From the NCBI GenBank assembly GCA_020632925.1, contig JACKER010000061.1, positions 1 through 26,086 on the forward strand: a stretch of DNA of 26,086 bases, read 5' to 3'. This document shows positions 1-7,286 of the stretch, in pieces. The notes beneath the pieces were generated by a model. That model had not been told where the DNA came from and made no database searches. It worked only from the letters and a program-made list of their open reading frames with translations. Position 1 is the first letter of the stretch; every line of letters starts with the position of its first letter. Made by a program: the position numbers and the translations under genes. The DNA comes from Alphaproteobacteria bacterium. GTDB lineage: Bacteria > Myxococcota_A > UBA796 > GCA-2862545.

Positions 1-8
1 TCTTTGCT

Positions 9-596
9 GTGCTGAAGGACTCGGATCTCGCCGATCCGGATGAACACGATCGGTTCGTCCTCGCGAAGAGGTTGGCGGACGTCGCAACCGAGTTCGTGTC
101 GATTGAGCGGAAGCGCGCGAACGTTCGAGGGGAGGGCTTCGCGGATGTCCTGGCGTGGGCGTTCGAGAAGATCGGCGGCCTACCTCGTCAGTACCTAGAG
201 GTGCGCGGCAAGGACGCAAAGGCGGATCTTGTTGTGTGGAACTACGCTCGTGACGTGCCGTTGGCCATCGTCGTCGCCAAGTGGAGCTACCGCCACGACC
301 GGCTCGATCACATCGCGGCGTCTGCGGAGCGCTTCAAGAAGAACTTCGAAGGCGCAGCATCGCTGCCAAGCGTGATTCTCGTCACCAACGAGATGGACAT
401 CCCGCGGCTCAAGAAGGGACTCGGGATTGCCGCCATCGATGCCGTATGCCTGGTCAACCTCGCCCTGACCAAGGACATCCAAGGAGACCGCTGGGACACT
501 GACCTGGCGGGACACGAGGCGAGCGGTCGCCTCGGCGAGCTGTCCGGTCTGGTACAAGATGTCTCTGCGCGCTGGCGTGCCAGTGAGGCGAGGTGA
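9..596 (+). CDS. Candidate PD-(D/E)XK-type restriction endonuclease (possibly 5'-partial)
   Basis: 195 aa from a GTG at 9. The frame stays open to the window edge, so the true start may lie upstream. Visible motif: Asp73 in KADLVV, then after a short loop the strand IVVAKWS (Lys91), followed by R95, D97 and R98 (KWSYRHDR). A D-(x)n-x-K arrangement with a KWS-x-R-x-D-R continuation is, from memory, seen in several type II restriction enzymes. Glu42 in GEGF could supply the helix-borne acidic residue. The residue two before Lys91 is Val, not the usual Glu/Asp, so activity is not assured. The gene ends 3 bp before the next GTG start, implying an operon, and sits beside a C5-cytosine methyltransferase, which fits the nuclease half of a restriction-modification pair. 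Family assignment is inference; the protein could also be a regulatory or specificity subunit. Confidence 0.5.
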   Translation: MLKDSDLADPDEHDRFVLAKRLADVATEFVSIERKRANVRGEGFADVLAWAFEKIGGLPRQYLEVRGKDAKADLVVWNYARDVPLAIVVAKWSYRHDRLDHIAASAERFKKNFEGAASLPSVILVTNEMDIPRLKKGLGIAAIDAVCLVNLALTKDIQGDRWDTDLAGHEASGRLGELSGLVQDVSARWRASEAR

Positions 597-599
597 AAC

Positions 600-2012
600 G
601 TGCTCGTGTTTGCTACGGAGATTCCACTAGTGGCCGAAAGGGACGCAAGCGAGGTCCTAGGCGTTGCCCGGACATGGCTCGCTGGCAGCCCACACACGCC
701 CATTCCGGAGGACAGGTTCCCGTTGCCGGACCAGGGCGCGATCCGGTCGATGTCGTGGGAAGGGCAGACGGTGTCCGCCGGCCTCGTGAACGGCAGTCAC
801 GGTCAGACCGCCGGAGTCCAGCTCGAATGGGTCGAGGAAGGCAGACGGGAGTGGACCGCCGAGGTCGTTGCTGATCATGATGGGGCCACTCTCTGGGTGT
901 CTGTGCGTCTCTACTGCTCAGCCCTACAGGCCGCACCATCGCTCCCTACCCCGAACAAGCCCTACATCGTGCGGCAGCTGCTAGCGCTCGGCACTGCCGA
1001 CGACGGCGGGTTGGAGGTTCGCGATCGGCCCCACCAGCTTCCGGACACGGACGAGGGCATCGCGCTGGCCGCCGACCTCATCCGTGGTCGACGGGAGAAC
1101 CGCCTACCCGTCGTCTATGTCAGCGTCGACGGGGAGAACCATCCTGTGTTGGACCACTTTGGGCTGGCTAGGACGCTCGGTGGGGTAGCACACGTGGTGA
1201 TCGAGCCCAGCCGTGGGTTCTCGTTCCGGCTCCAAGGTCAGGTGGCCGGGGTGAACCCATATGGCGGAGCCGTTGGCATCTACTGGCCGCAGGCTACAGG
1301 ACGCTCCCAGCGCTTTTTCGCCCGACAGTACGAAGACTCGGCTGAGATGCTCGAAGAGGTCTCGCTGTCGGTTCGGCGAGCCGTCGCGAACCGCCGGCCT
1401 ATGGCGCGATGCTCGTGGTCACGTCTACGAAGCTACGTCTCGCGGGCGGCGCTCGAACGCCTTCGGGCGGAGAGCGACCAGCCCGATGCTGCGTCCCTGG
1501 ACGAGTTCGTTACCGCATTCGATCGCGAGAACACAGCCTTGAAAGAAGACCTACAGTCGGCCGAGCGTGAGATCGCCCGCCTTCAGGCCGAGGTGCTCCG
1601 GGCGCAGGCGTCTTCAGGGGAGGGGCTACTGAAGGTGGGAAGCGAGCGGGATCTCTACGCCGGAGAGACGGGTAGAGTCGTGGTAAGCGCCATACAACGC
1701 GCGGCAGAGTCCGCTCCAACTGGCAGCCGTCGACGAGACGTCTTGGCTGCACTCGCGGATGCAAACTCAGACGCGTCGGACGCCGATCGGATTCTGGCTG
1801 AGGTCAAGCGGGTCTTGACCGGGTACCGGACACTCGGCTCCAAGGAGAAGAACGCATTGGAGAAGCTAGGGTTTCGACTTGTCGAAGACGGCAAGCATCA
1901 CAAGCTCTACTTCGGCGACGACGACCGCTACGTTGTGGCGCTCTCGAAGACTTCGTCTGACGGGCGTGCCGGCTTGAACTCGGTCTCACAGGTGCGCAAG
2001 ACGTTTTTCTGA
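600..2012 (+). CDS. Coiled-coil protein with HicA-like C-terminal domain, in restriction-modification cassette
   Basis: 470 aa from GTG 600, 3 bp after the upstream stop. I do not recognise the N-terminal ~300 residues; they look globular, mixed alpha/beta, with no signal peptide or membrane segment. Residues ~300-340 form a heptad-rich coiled coil (ENTALKEDLQSAEREIARLQ). Residues ~385-470 are helical, then contain LEKLGFRLVEDGKHHKLYF and SKTSSDGRAGLN, resembling the small double-stranded-RNA-binding-like fold of HicA toxins (GF-x-GKHH-x-Y). The likely role is as partner of the candidate nuclease upstream, in specificity, oligomerisation or nucleic-acid binding. Third-position GC is clearly lower than in genes right of 3.7 kb, suggesting horizontal acquisition. 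The last 85 bp overlap the methyltransferase gene on the other strand. No function is assigned beyond context. Confidence 0.7.
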   Translation: MLVFATEIPLVAERDASEVLGVARTWLAGSPHTPIPEDRFPLPDQGAIRSMSWEGQTVSAGLVNGSHGQTAGVQLEWVEEGRREWTAEVVADHDGATLWVSVRLYCSALQAAPSLPTPNKPYIVRQLLALGTADDGGLEVRDRPHQLPDTDEGIALAADLIRGRRENRLPVVYVSVDGENHPVLDHFGLARTLGGVAHVVIEPSRGFSFRLQGQVAGVNPYGGAVGIYWPQATGRSQRFFARQYEDSAEMLEEVSLSVRRAVANRRPMARCSWSRLRSYVSRAALERLRAESDQPDAASLDEFVTAFDRENTALKEDLQSAEREIARLQAEVLRAQASSGEGLLKVGSERDLYAGETGRVVVSAIQRAAESAPTGSRRRDVLAALADANSDASDADRILAEVKRVLTGYRTLGSKEKNALEKLGFRLVEDGKHHKLYFGDDDRYVVALSKTSSDGRAGLNSVSQVRKTFF

Positions 2013-3406
2013 CGCAACGCACCCGCAAGAGCGGTCGCGATACCCTGGGCGAGCAGAGGCGGGACGGCGTTGCCGACCTGACGATATCGTGAGTGCGCCT
2101 GGCCTCCGGCGATCCGGCCCGGGATCGCGCCCTTCGTCGGGTGGGTTGTAAACCGGAAGGAATCGGGGAACGACTGCAACCGTGCGAACTCTCGAACGGA
2201 GAGGGCCCTGCACGCCTCGTAGTGATACGCTGCGTCGGCCTTGGTGTTCAGCGTCCACGCCCAAGAACCCCGATGGAGCCGGCGGTAGGCGTAGTAGTGC
2301 TTTCGGGTGAGCTGCCCGCTCCCGTTGTGCTGCCCCCAACGGTCATCTGAAAGGTAGCGACGGGTCATCTCTTCCGGCAGGTCGAGGTGATTTCCCCCCT
2401 CCGGAATCGCCTGGAGCCTCATCTCCGTGTCGTCACGCATTCGCGGAACCTGGACGTTGGTAACGATCCCGTCCCGCTCGTCGCCACGCATCAGCCGCTG
2501 ATACGAACTTGTAGGGGCGGAAAGGTAGTCAGATTCGATCACGTCTTCGCGTGAGCCGCGTGTGAGGCCCACAAGGTCGCCGATCGCTTGCTCAACGCTG
2601 ACACAGCCCAGATCCTCCGGGTCCAACAATCTCGCATAGACGGCTTCGGCGCCTTCGAGGGGCACGGGCCGGACTCGGTATCCGCCATTCTCACGAGCAA
2701 GCTCGACCATGCGGGGCGTATTCTTGGCCTTGAACTTGACAAGCGGCAGGTCGACGCGGGTGCCCACGAAGATGAGGCGCTGTCGCATCTGCGGCACCCC
2801 GAAGTCCGCCGCGTCGAGAATCTGGTGGGTGACCTCGTAGGCACCTCCGAGGCGCAAATCCTCCAGTACCTGGTCGCGGACACCCATCTGGTCCATCCCG
2901 GGCACGTTCTCCATCACGAACGCACTGGGCGTCAGTCGACCGAGGACCGCGACGAACTCGCGGTACAGCGAGTTCCTGGGGTCGTCGATGAAGCGGCTGT
3001 GGTTCCGCACCTGAGAGAACGCCTGGCAAGGGGGGCCCCCGACAACCACATCGACGCCGCTAGCGAGACGAACGATCTGCTCCTGGATCTTCGACTCGCG
3101 GATGTCACCACGAACGACCTGGGCGTTCTGGAAGTTAAGCCCGAACGTCGCACACGCGTCGGGGTCGTGGTCCACACCCCCGACTACCTCGAACCCTGCG
3201 GATCTAAAGCCGCACGATAGACCGCCGGCTCCGGAAAACAGGTCCACGACAGAAAGTGGCTTTTCGGCGTTGATTCTTGAACCCCGGTTGCGGGAATAGG
3301 CGGGCAAGTAACTCGGGGTGCTTCCCCAAGCTTCCGCGATTCGCGACCTGCTCTGTGGACAGGCCGCAGGAAGTCGATGGTCCGGGAGTACCTCGGTAGT
3401 ACCCAC
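1928..3406 (-). CDS. DNA (cytosine-5-)-methyltransferase (Dcm family)
   Basis: Transfers a methyl group from SAM to C5 of cytosine in DNA. All main family motifs are present and in order: motif I DLFSGAGG (55-62, SAM binding), motif IV GGPPCQAFS with catalytic Cys127, motif VI MENVPG (Glu166), motif VIII QMRQRLIFVG (~206-215), a variable target-recognition region (~220-400) and motif X RQVGNAVPPLLA (~442-453). At 492 aa it is near usual size. GTG at 3406 is the furthest start; homology begins only near residue 50, so a later start (for example TTG at 3307) is possible. The gene converges on the coiled-coil gene and its last ~28 codons overlap it. It is presumably the protective enzyme of the adjacent restriction-like genes; the target sequence cannot be read from the protein. 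Confidence 0.95.
   Translation of the reverse strand: MGTTEVLPDHRLPAACPQSRSRIAEAWGSTPSYLPAYSRNRGSRINAEKPLSVVDLFSGAGGLSCGFRSAGFEVVGGVDHDPDACATFGLNFQNAQVVRGDIRESKIQEQIVRLASGVDVVVGGPPCQAFSQVRNHSRFIDDPRNSLYREFVAVLGRLTPSAFVMENVPGMDQMGVRDQVLEDLRLGGAYEVTHQILDAADFGVPQMRQRLIFVGTRVDLPLVKFKAKNTPRMVELARENGGYRVRPVPLEGAEAVYARLLDPEDLGCVSVEQAIGDLVGLTRGSREDVIESDYLSAPTSSYQRLMRGDERDGIVTNVQVPRMRDDTEMRLQAIPEGGNHLDLPEEMTRRYLSDDRWGQHNGSGQLTRKHYYAYRRLHRGSWAWTLNTKADAAYHYEACRALSVREFARLQSFPDSFRFTTHPTKGAIPGRIAGGQAHSRYRQVGNAVPPLLAQGIATALAGALRQKNVLRTCETEFKPARPSDEVFESATT
3387..3403. promoter_or_regulatory. Paired AGTACC direct repeats at the methyltransferase 5' end
   Basis: Two copies of AGTACC (3387-3392 and 3398-3403) are spaced 11 bp start to start, one helical turn, right at the GTG start of the methyltransferase gene. 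Restriction-modification genes are often autoregulated by the methyltransferase or a controller protein binding near this point. The regulatory role is a guess from position; six-base repeats can arise by chance. Confidence 0.2.
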
Positions 3407-3523
3407 GTCCCAAAGATGCCTTGCTCATCGGCCTCATCGCCGCTGGTTCGAGTTCACGATGGAGTTCAGCCGCTTCGACGTACTGTAGTCGATCCAGGCA
3501 GCGGCGGCGCCGTGGGAAGATGA

Positions 3524-3682
3524 CGGTCCCATGCCCTCCCCACCGCCGCCCCCACACCCTCGGCAGGACCCACCTCGGTCGTCCTGGGGGTGGTGCCGGG
3601 GGTCCTGCTCTCGCTGGCCGTCGGCCTGGTGGCGCTGGACGCGCTGTGGGCCGCCGTCGAGGCGCCGCTCGACGAGGCGTGA
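3524..3682 (+). pseudogene. Remnant of a small or truncated membrane protein
   Basis: An open frame of 52 codons ends at TGA 3680-3682 and begins right after an in-frame stop at 3521, with no good start codon. Nearly every third position is G or C, as in genuine host genes, and the encoded segment is a transmembrane-like helix (GVVPGVLLSLAVGLVALDAL) followed by an acidic tail. A Pro-rich start (MPSPPPPP) lies in another frame at 3531, so a frameshifted small membrane protein is also possible. It most likely marks a host gene damaged at the edge of the acquired block. This is inference from codon bias alone. Confidence 0.35.
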
Positions 3683-3722
3683 ACTCATCCGGTCAGATTT
3701 GAGCGGTTGATGCCAGGATGGG

Positions 3723-3732
3723 TGGTTAACCA
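3723..3732. promoter_or_regulatory. Perfect palindrome TGGTTAACCA, candidate HipB operator
   Basis: A 10-bp perfect palindrome ends 5 bp before the hipB start codon, where autorepression by a HipB-type regulator is expected. Its AT-rich centre may overlap a -10 element. E. coli HipB uses a different palindrome, so this is a candidate by position only. Confidence 0.4.
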
Positions 3733-3737
3733 TTCAC

Positions 3738-4034
3738 ATGTTGCCACTCGAGCTGATGACTGCCCCTCAGCTGGTTGGTGCGGTCGCACAACGTGCACGC
3801 CGCCTCCGGCTCGACCGGAACCTCACGCAGCAGGAGCTCGCGGAGCGCGCCGGGATGAGCCTGTCCAGCCTGAGGCGCTTCGAGCGCACCGGTGAGATCG
3901 CGTTCCTCTCGCTGGTGCGCGTCGCGATGGCGCTCGACGCGAGCGACGGGTTGGGCGCGCTGTTCCCGGAGCAGGTGCGGAGCCTGGACGACCTGCTGGA
4001 GCCTCCGCGCCGGCAGCGAGGGCGGCGGTCGTGA
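3738..4034 (+). CDS. hipB: HipB-like XRE-family antitoxin/transcriptional repressor
   Basis: 98 aa. Residues ~15-70 form a helix-turn-helix of the Cro/C1 (XRE) type: AQRARRLRLDRNLTQQELA, then AGMSLSSLRRFERTGE, with the recognition helix around SLSSLRRFE. The C-terminal ~25 residues are a basic tail. The stop overlaps the hipA GTG by 4 bp (GTGA), giving translational coupling. In the HipBA family the antitoxin binds and masks HipA and represses the operon; the palindrome just upstream fits such autoregulation. ATG 3738 is used; an in-frame ATG six codons later is an alternative. Confidence 0.85.
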   Translation: MLPLELMTAPQLVGAVAQRARRLRLDRNLTQQELAERAGMSLSSLRRFERTGEIAFLSLVRVAMALDASDGLGALFPEQVRSLDDLLEPPRRQRGRRS

Positions 4035-5263
4035 AGCTGGCGAAGGGTCAGGCGCTCACCGTGTGGCTGCGGGGAGAGGCCGGCGAGGAGCGCAGGGTGG
4101 GTCGGCTCGCCTGGCGGGATCGACGTGCCTGGTTCGAGGCCGACGCGGTCTTCCTGGCGTCGGGGCTCCAGCTCTCACCGTTCCGGCTGCCGCTGCGCGC
4201 GGGGGTGGTCGAGGCGCCGCTCGAGCCGTTCGACGGGATGTTCGGGCTGTTCGACGACAGCAACCCGGATGGCTGGGGCCGCCTGCTGCAGGATCGACGG
4301 GCCACAGCGCTCGGCCTCTCCCCTGCCACGCTGACCCCCCTCGACCGCCTGGGCGTCGTGGGGCGCACAGGGCTGGGAGCCCTCACCTACGAGCCCGAGC
4401 TCGGCGAGCCTCCCGGAGACCCGGGTGTGCTCGACCTCGACGCGCTCGCGCACGAGACCGAGCAGGTCCTCCGCGGCGCCGCGGACGAGGTCCTGCCCGA
4501 GCTGCTCCGCCTCGGTGGCTCCCCCCAGGGTGCGCGGCCCAAGGTGCTCGTGTGGCTGCGGCCCTCGGACGGGCAGGTGGACTCGGGGGAGGTCGCGCCG
4601 AGCCCCGACCACCGGCGGGTGCTGGTCAAGTTCCGCTCGCGCGCGGACGCCGAAGACGCCGGCGCCGTCGAGCACGCGTACCACCAGCTCGCACGACGCG
4701 CAGGGCTCGACGTGCCCGACGCGTGGCTGCTCCCGAGCGCTCGTGGGGCCGGCTGGTTCGCGGTGGAGCGCTTCGACCGGACCCCCACCGGCGGCCACCG
4801 GCACGTCCAGACGCTGTGCGCGCTGCTGCACGCCGACCATCGGCTGCCCTCGCTGGACTACGTCGGCGCCCACGCGGCGGTCCACCGCCTGACGGGCGAC
4901 CAACGCGCGGTCGAGCAGCTGTTCCGGCGGATGGTGTTCAACGTCGTGGCGCACAACCGGGACGACCACACGAAGCAGGTGAGCCTGTGGATGGACGGAG
5001 CGGGTCGCTGGCGGCTCGCGCCGGCGTACGACCTGACCCACGCGGAGGGTCCCGGCGGCGAGCACAGCATGGCGGTCGCGGGTGCGGGGGAGCCGGATCT
5101 CGCAGCGATCCTGCGGGTCGCCCAGGCCGCTGGCGTCCCCGACCGGCGCGCCCGGCGCATCGTCGAGGAGGTCGTCGTGGCCGTGGTGGACGGCTGGCGC
5201 GAGGTCGCACCCTCACGGAGGGCGAGGGAGCGGGTCGGGCGGACGCTCCAGGCGCCGCGTTGA
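4031..5263 (+). CDS. hipA: HipA-type serine/threonine kinase toxin
   Basis: 410 aa, about the usual HipA length. The N-terminal part (1-~110) contains the family motif NPDGWGRLL. The kinase core shows a Gly-rich loop GGSPQGARPK (162-171), ATP-binding Lys200 in VLVKF, the catalytic loop AHNRDDHTK (Asp311/312), and metal-binding Asp334 in APAYDLT. E. coli HipA phosphorylates glutamyl-tRNA synthetase; the substrate here is unknown. The Ser in the Gly-rich loop (164) lies near where HipA autophosphorylates. All catalytic residues are present, so the toxin should be active unless bound by HipB. It starts with GTG overlapping the hipB stop, and ends 1 bp before the stop of the convergent gene at 5265, with no room for a terminator between them. 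Confidence 0.93.
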   Translation: MKLAKGQALTVWLRGEAGEERRVGRLAWRDRRAWFEADAVFLASGLQLSPFRLPLRAGVVEAPLEPFDGMFGLFDDSNPDGWGRLLQDRRATALGLSPATLTPLDRLGVVGRTGLGALTYEPELGEPPGDPGVLDLDALAHETEQVLRGAADEVLPELLRLGGSPQGARPKVLVWLRPSDGQVDSGEVAPSPDHRRVLVKFRSRADAEDAGAVEHAYHQLARRAGLDVPDAWLLPSARGAGWFAVERFDRTPTGGHRHVQTLCALLHADHRLPSLDYVGAHAAVHRLTGDQRAVEQLFRRMVFNVVAHNRDDHTKQVSLWMDGAGRWRLAPAYDLTHAEGPGGEHSMAVAGAGEPDLAAILRVAQAAGVPDRRARRIVEEVVVAVVDGWREVAPSRRARERVGRTLQAPR

Positions 5264-5264
5264 G

Positions 5265-7286
5265 TCAGCGAGGAACGGCCTCGAGCCGGCTGGGCCCGTC
5301 CTCGGGGGAGAACACCAGCGCGTCGCGCTCGCGCGGGACCACCACGAAGGTCCGTTGACCGCCCCACCCGCCACGGTCCTCCAGATGGACCAGCGCGACC
5401 CCCGGGAGCGACCGTGACACCTCCCCTTCGCCGCTGCCCGTGAGCACGCGTCCGTCGGGCCAGACATGGACCGGGGAGCCCTCGCGGAACCAGATCCCCA
5501 CGAGCTGGTCGAGCCCGTCGGCCCTCGGTTCGCGCGCCCCCGGTGGAAGCGGGGGGACCTCGGTGAGCAGCAGCTCCCCTTCGCGCCGCGCTCGGGTGGT
5601 GGCCTGCAGGAGGTACGTCTCGTCCGCCCACAGCCAGCCGTCCGGCGCTGCGCGCAACGCGACGATGGGTTCGCCCGCCGCGTCGACGACGCGCACGTGC
5701 TCCAGTCGCGGTGCCGGGGCGCACCGCTCCAGTCGAACCGTCGTGGGCTCGGCGCGAGCCTCCACGTGCGCACAGTACGGCCCGGCCGAGACCGTCAGCG
5801 CCTGGCCGGTGACGGCCCACTCGACCGGCTCTCCCTGGTCGTCCAGGACGTCCACCGACATCGGGGGGTCGACCGTGATCCGCGGATGGAACGCCCGCAC
5901 CAGCCGGTACCCACCTTCGCCGGGCTCGCCGATCCAGGTGCCCTCGAGGTCGAGCGCGTCGCAGAACCCGCTCCGGCCCTCCGCCTCGCACCGAAGCCGC
6001 TGCGGATGGAGCACGATGGGCGCGTCGCACCGCGCGGCACCCATCCGTTCACCCTCCACCGCCTGGGCGCTCCGCCCACATCTCAGCGCCACCTGACCCT
6101 CTACGTCAGTGGTGCCCTCGTCGCCCACGTCCGACCGGACGTGCGCACCGGCGACGGCCCGACCCCGCTCGTCGCGGACCGTGATCCGCACCTCCTCCAC
6201 GCGGGAACGCCAGACGGTGAGGTGCACGGGACCCGGAGGCAGGTCCACGCGAACGCCCTCCACGAGCACCGAACCCGAGGGGAGCTCGATCGGAGCACCC
6301 TCCCCGAGGTCCACCCGGGCCACGAGGCGCGTGAGCCGGGCCTGGATCTCCATCGAGGACCAGGGCTCCCACGCGACCACCGCCTCTCCCTCGCCGTGCA
6401 GGAACAGCGTCGTCGGGCCCGAGGGGAGCACACCATCGGGCAGCTCGCGATCGGGGAGGTCGCGGCCGAGGGGCTCGGCGAAACGGCGCTCGTCGTCGAG
6501 GGTCCACCACAGCCCCCGGTCGAGGCACACCCAGCGCCCGTCCCAGCGACACCGACCACCGACGGTGGTGGTCCCGAACACGGTGCGCTCCCCGTCGGTC
6601 GTCGTCTCCACCATCACGGGCTCGCCGCGGTCGACGCCGATGACCTCGCCCTCCAGCCGGTGGCCATCGAGGTCCGACCACCCCTCTCTCCGCGCCACCA
6701 GGATGCGCTCGCCGTCGCCCATCGCCTCGCGGACATCGCTCTCCAGCGCCACGTCGGCCAGCACGGTCCCGTCGAGGCCGACCCGGACGACGTGATCGCA
6801 GCGTGGACCCGCGGGTCCGAGGACCGCCGGCTCGTCGGAGGTCGTGAACGCGGCGCTGCAGAAGGACACGGGGAGCAGCGTCGCGTGGCCCTGCTCGTCC
6901 ATCACGACCACCGGAGCGGCGTCCAGCGACAGCCCAGGGCCGGTCCAGCTCGGACCGAGCAGGAACAGCGCACCCTCGGGGCCCGCGATGGTCTGGCGAA
7001 CGGACCACGGGCCGAGGTCCGGAGGTCGCGGCGTGCACCAGGGCTCGCCGGGGCACTGCGGCGCTGCCTCGACCACCGGCTCCGCCGCACGCTCGGGCCA
7101 CGCCGTCGGCGGCACGGTCAGCAGGGTGTGCACCTCCGCCAGCCGGCTCCACACCTCGGGATCGTCGGAGCGGGCGATGCGCGCCGCCAGCTCGGAGGCC
7201 AGGCGGTCGCAGGCCTCGGGCACTCCCCGGGTGCACGTTGCACGTAGATCCGGCTCGGCCCAGGCCGTCGCGACGAGGGCGATCAC
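5265..7286 (-). CDS. Exported protein with carboxypeptidase-regulatory-like domains and possible lipocalin-like tail
   Basis: 673 aa from GTG 7286, which overlaps the upstream stop by 4 bp (GTGA). The much longer open frame upstream, to 7778, is discarded because it runs antisense-shifted through the neighbour. The N-terminus IALVATAWA-EPD resembles a short signal peptide with an AxA cleavage site, so the product is probably periplasmic or outer-membrane associated. Near the N-terminus is a Cys motif (C-T-R-G-V-P-E-A-C-D-R-L) shared in form with the neighbouring protein. The middle (~390-450) has a beta-sandwich-like segment VRITVRDERGRAVAGAHV followed by DVEGQVAL, typical of carboxypeptidase-regulatory-like repeats; a second copy begins at VRVVDAAGEPI. 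The last ~80 residues (LVGIWFREG...HVWPDGRV) resemble a lipocalin-type barrel. Function unknown. Confidence 0.75.
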   Translation of the reverse strand: MIALVATAWAEPDLRATCTRGVPEACDRLASELAARIARSDDPEVWSRLAEVHTLLTVPPTAWPERAAEPVVEAAPQCPGEPWCTPRPPDLGPWSVRQTIAGPEGALFLLGPSWTGPGLSLDAAPVVVMDEQGHATLLPVSFCSAAFTTSDEPAVLGPAGPRCDHVVRVGLDGTVLADVALESDVREAMGDGERILVARREGWSDLDGHRLEGEVIGVDRGEPVMVETTTDGERTVFGTTTVGGRCRWDGRWVCLDRGLWWTLDDERRFAEPLGRDLPDRELPDGVLPSGPTTLFLHGEGEAVVAWEPWSSMEIQARLTRLVARVDLGEGAPIELPSGSVLVEGVRVDLPPGPVHLTVWRSRVEEVRITVRDERGRAVAGAHVRSDVGDEGTTDVEGQVALRCGRSAQAVEGERMGAARCDAPIVLHPQRLRCEAEGRSGFCDALDLEGTWIGEPGEGGYRLVRAFHPRITVDPPMSVDVLDDQGEPVEWAVTGQALTVSAGPYCAHVEARAEPTTVRLERCAPAPRLEHVRVVDAAGEPIVALRAAPDGWLWADETYLLQATTRARREGELLLTEVPPLPPGAREPRADGLDQLVGIWFREGSPVHVWPDGRVLTGSGEGEVSRSLPGVALVHLEDRGGWGGQRTFVVVPRERDALVFSPEDGPSRLEAVPR

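Larger units (their letters stand above)
3407..3737. other. Junction region between lower-GC cassette and hipBA
   Basis: 331 bp without a convincing intact gene. The left part (3407-~3500) has mixed composition and probably holds the methyltransferase promoter, though no clear -35/-10 pair was found. The right part carries the high-GC remnant at 3524-3682 and then the hipBA upstream region with a palindrome at 3723-3732. No tRNA, integrase or clear att repeat is visible. Confidence 0.4.

Noticed and set aside
3438..3470. GGTTCGAGTTC resembling a tRNA T-arm, which could mark an att site
   Set aside because: The flanking bases cannot form the 5-bp T-stem and no acceptor or anticodon arm is present.
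3475..3492. TCGAC ... GTCGA inverted repeat
   Set aside because: Only 5-bp arms around an 8-bp spacer in a GC-rich region; expected by chance and not placed at a clear start.
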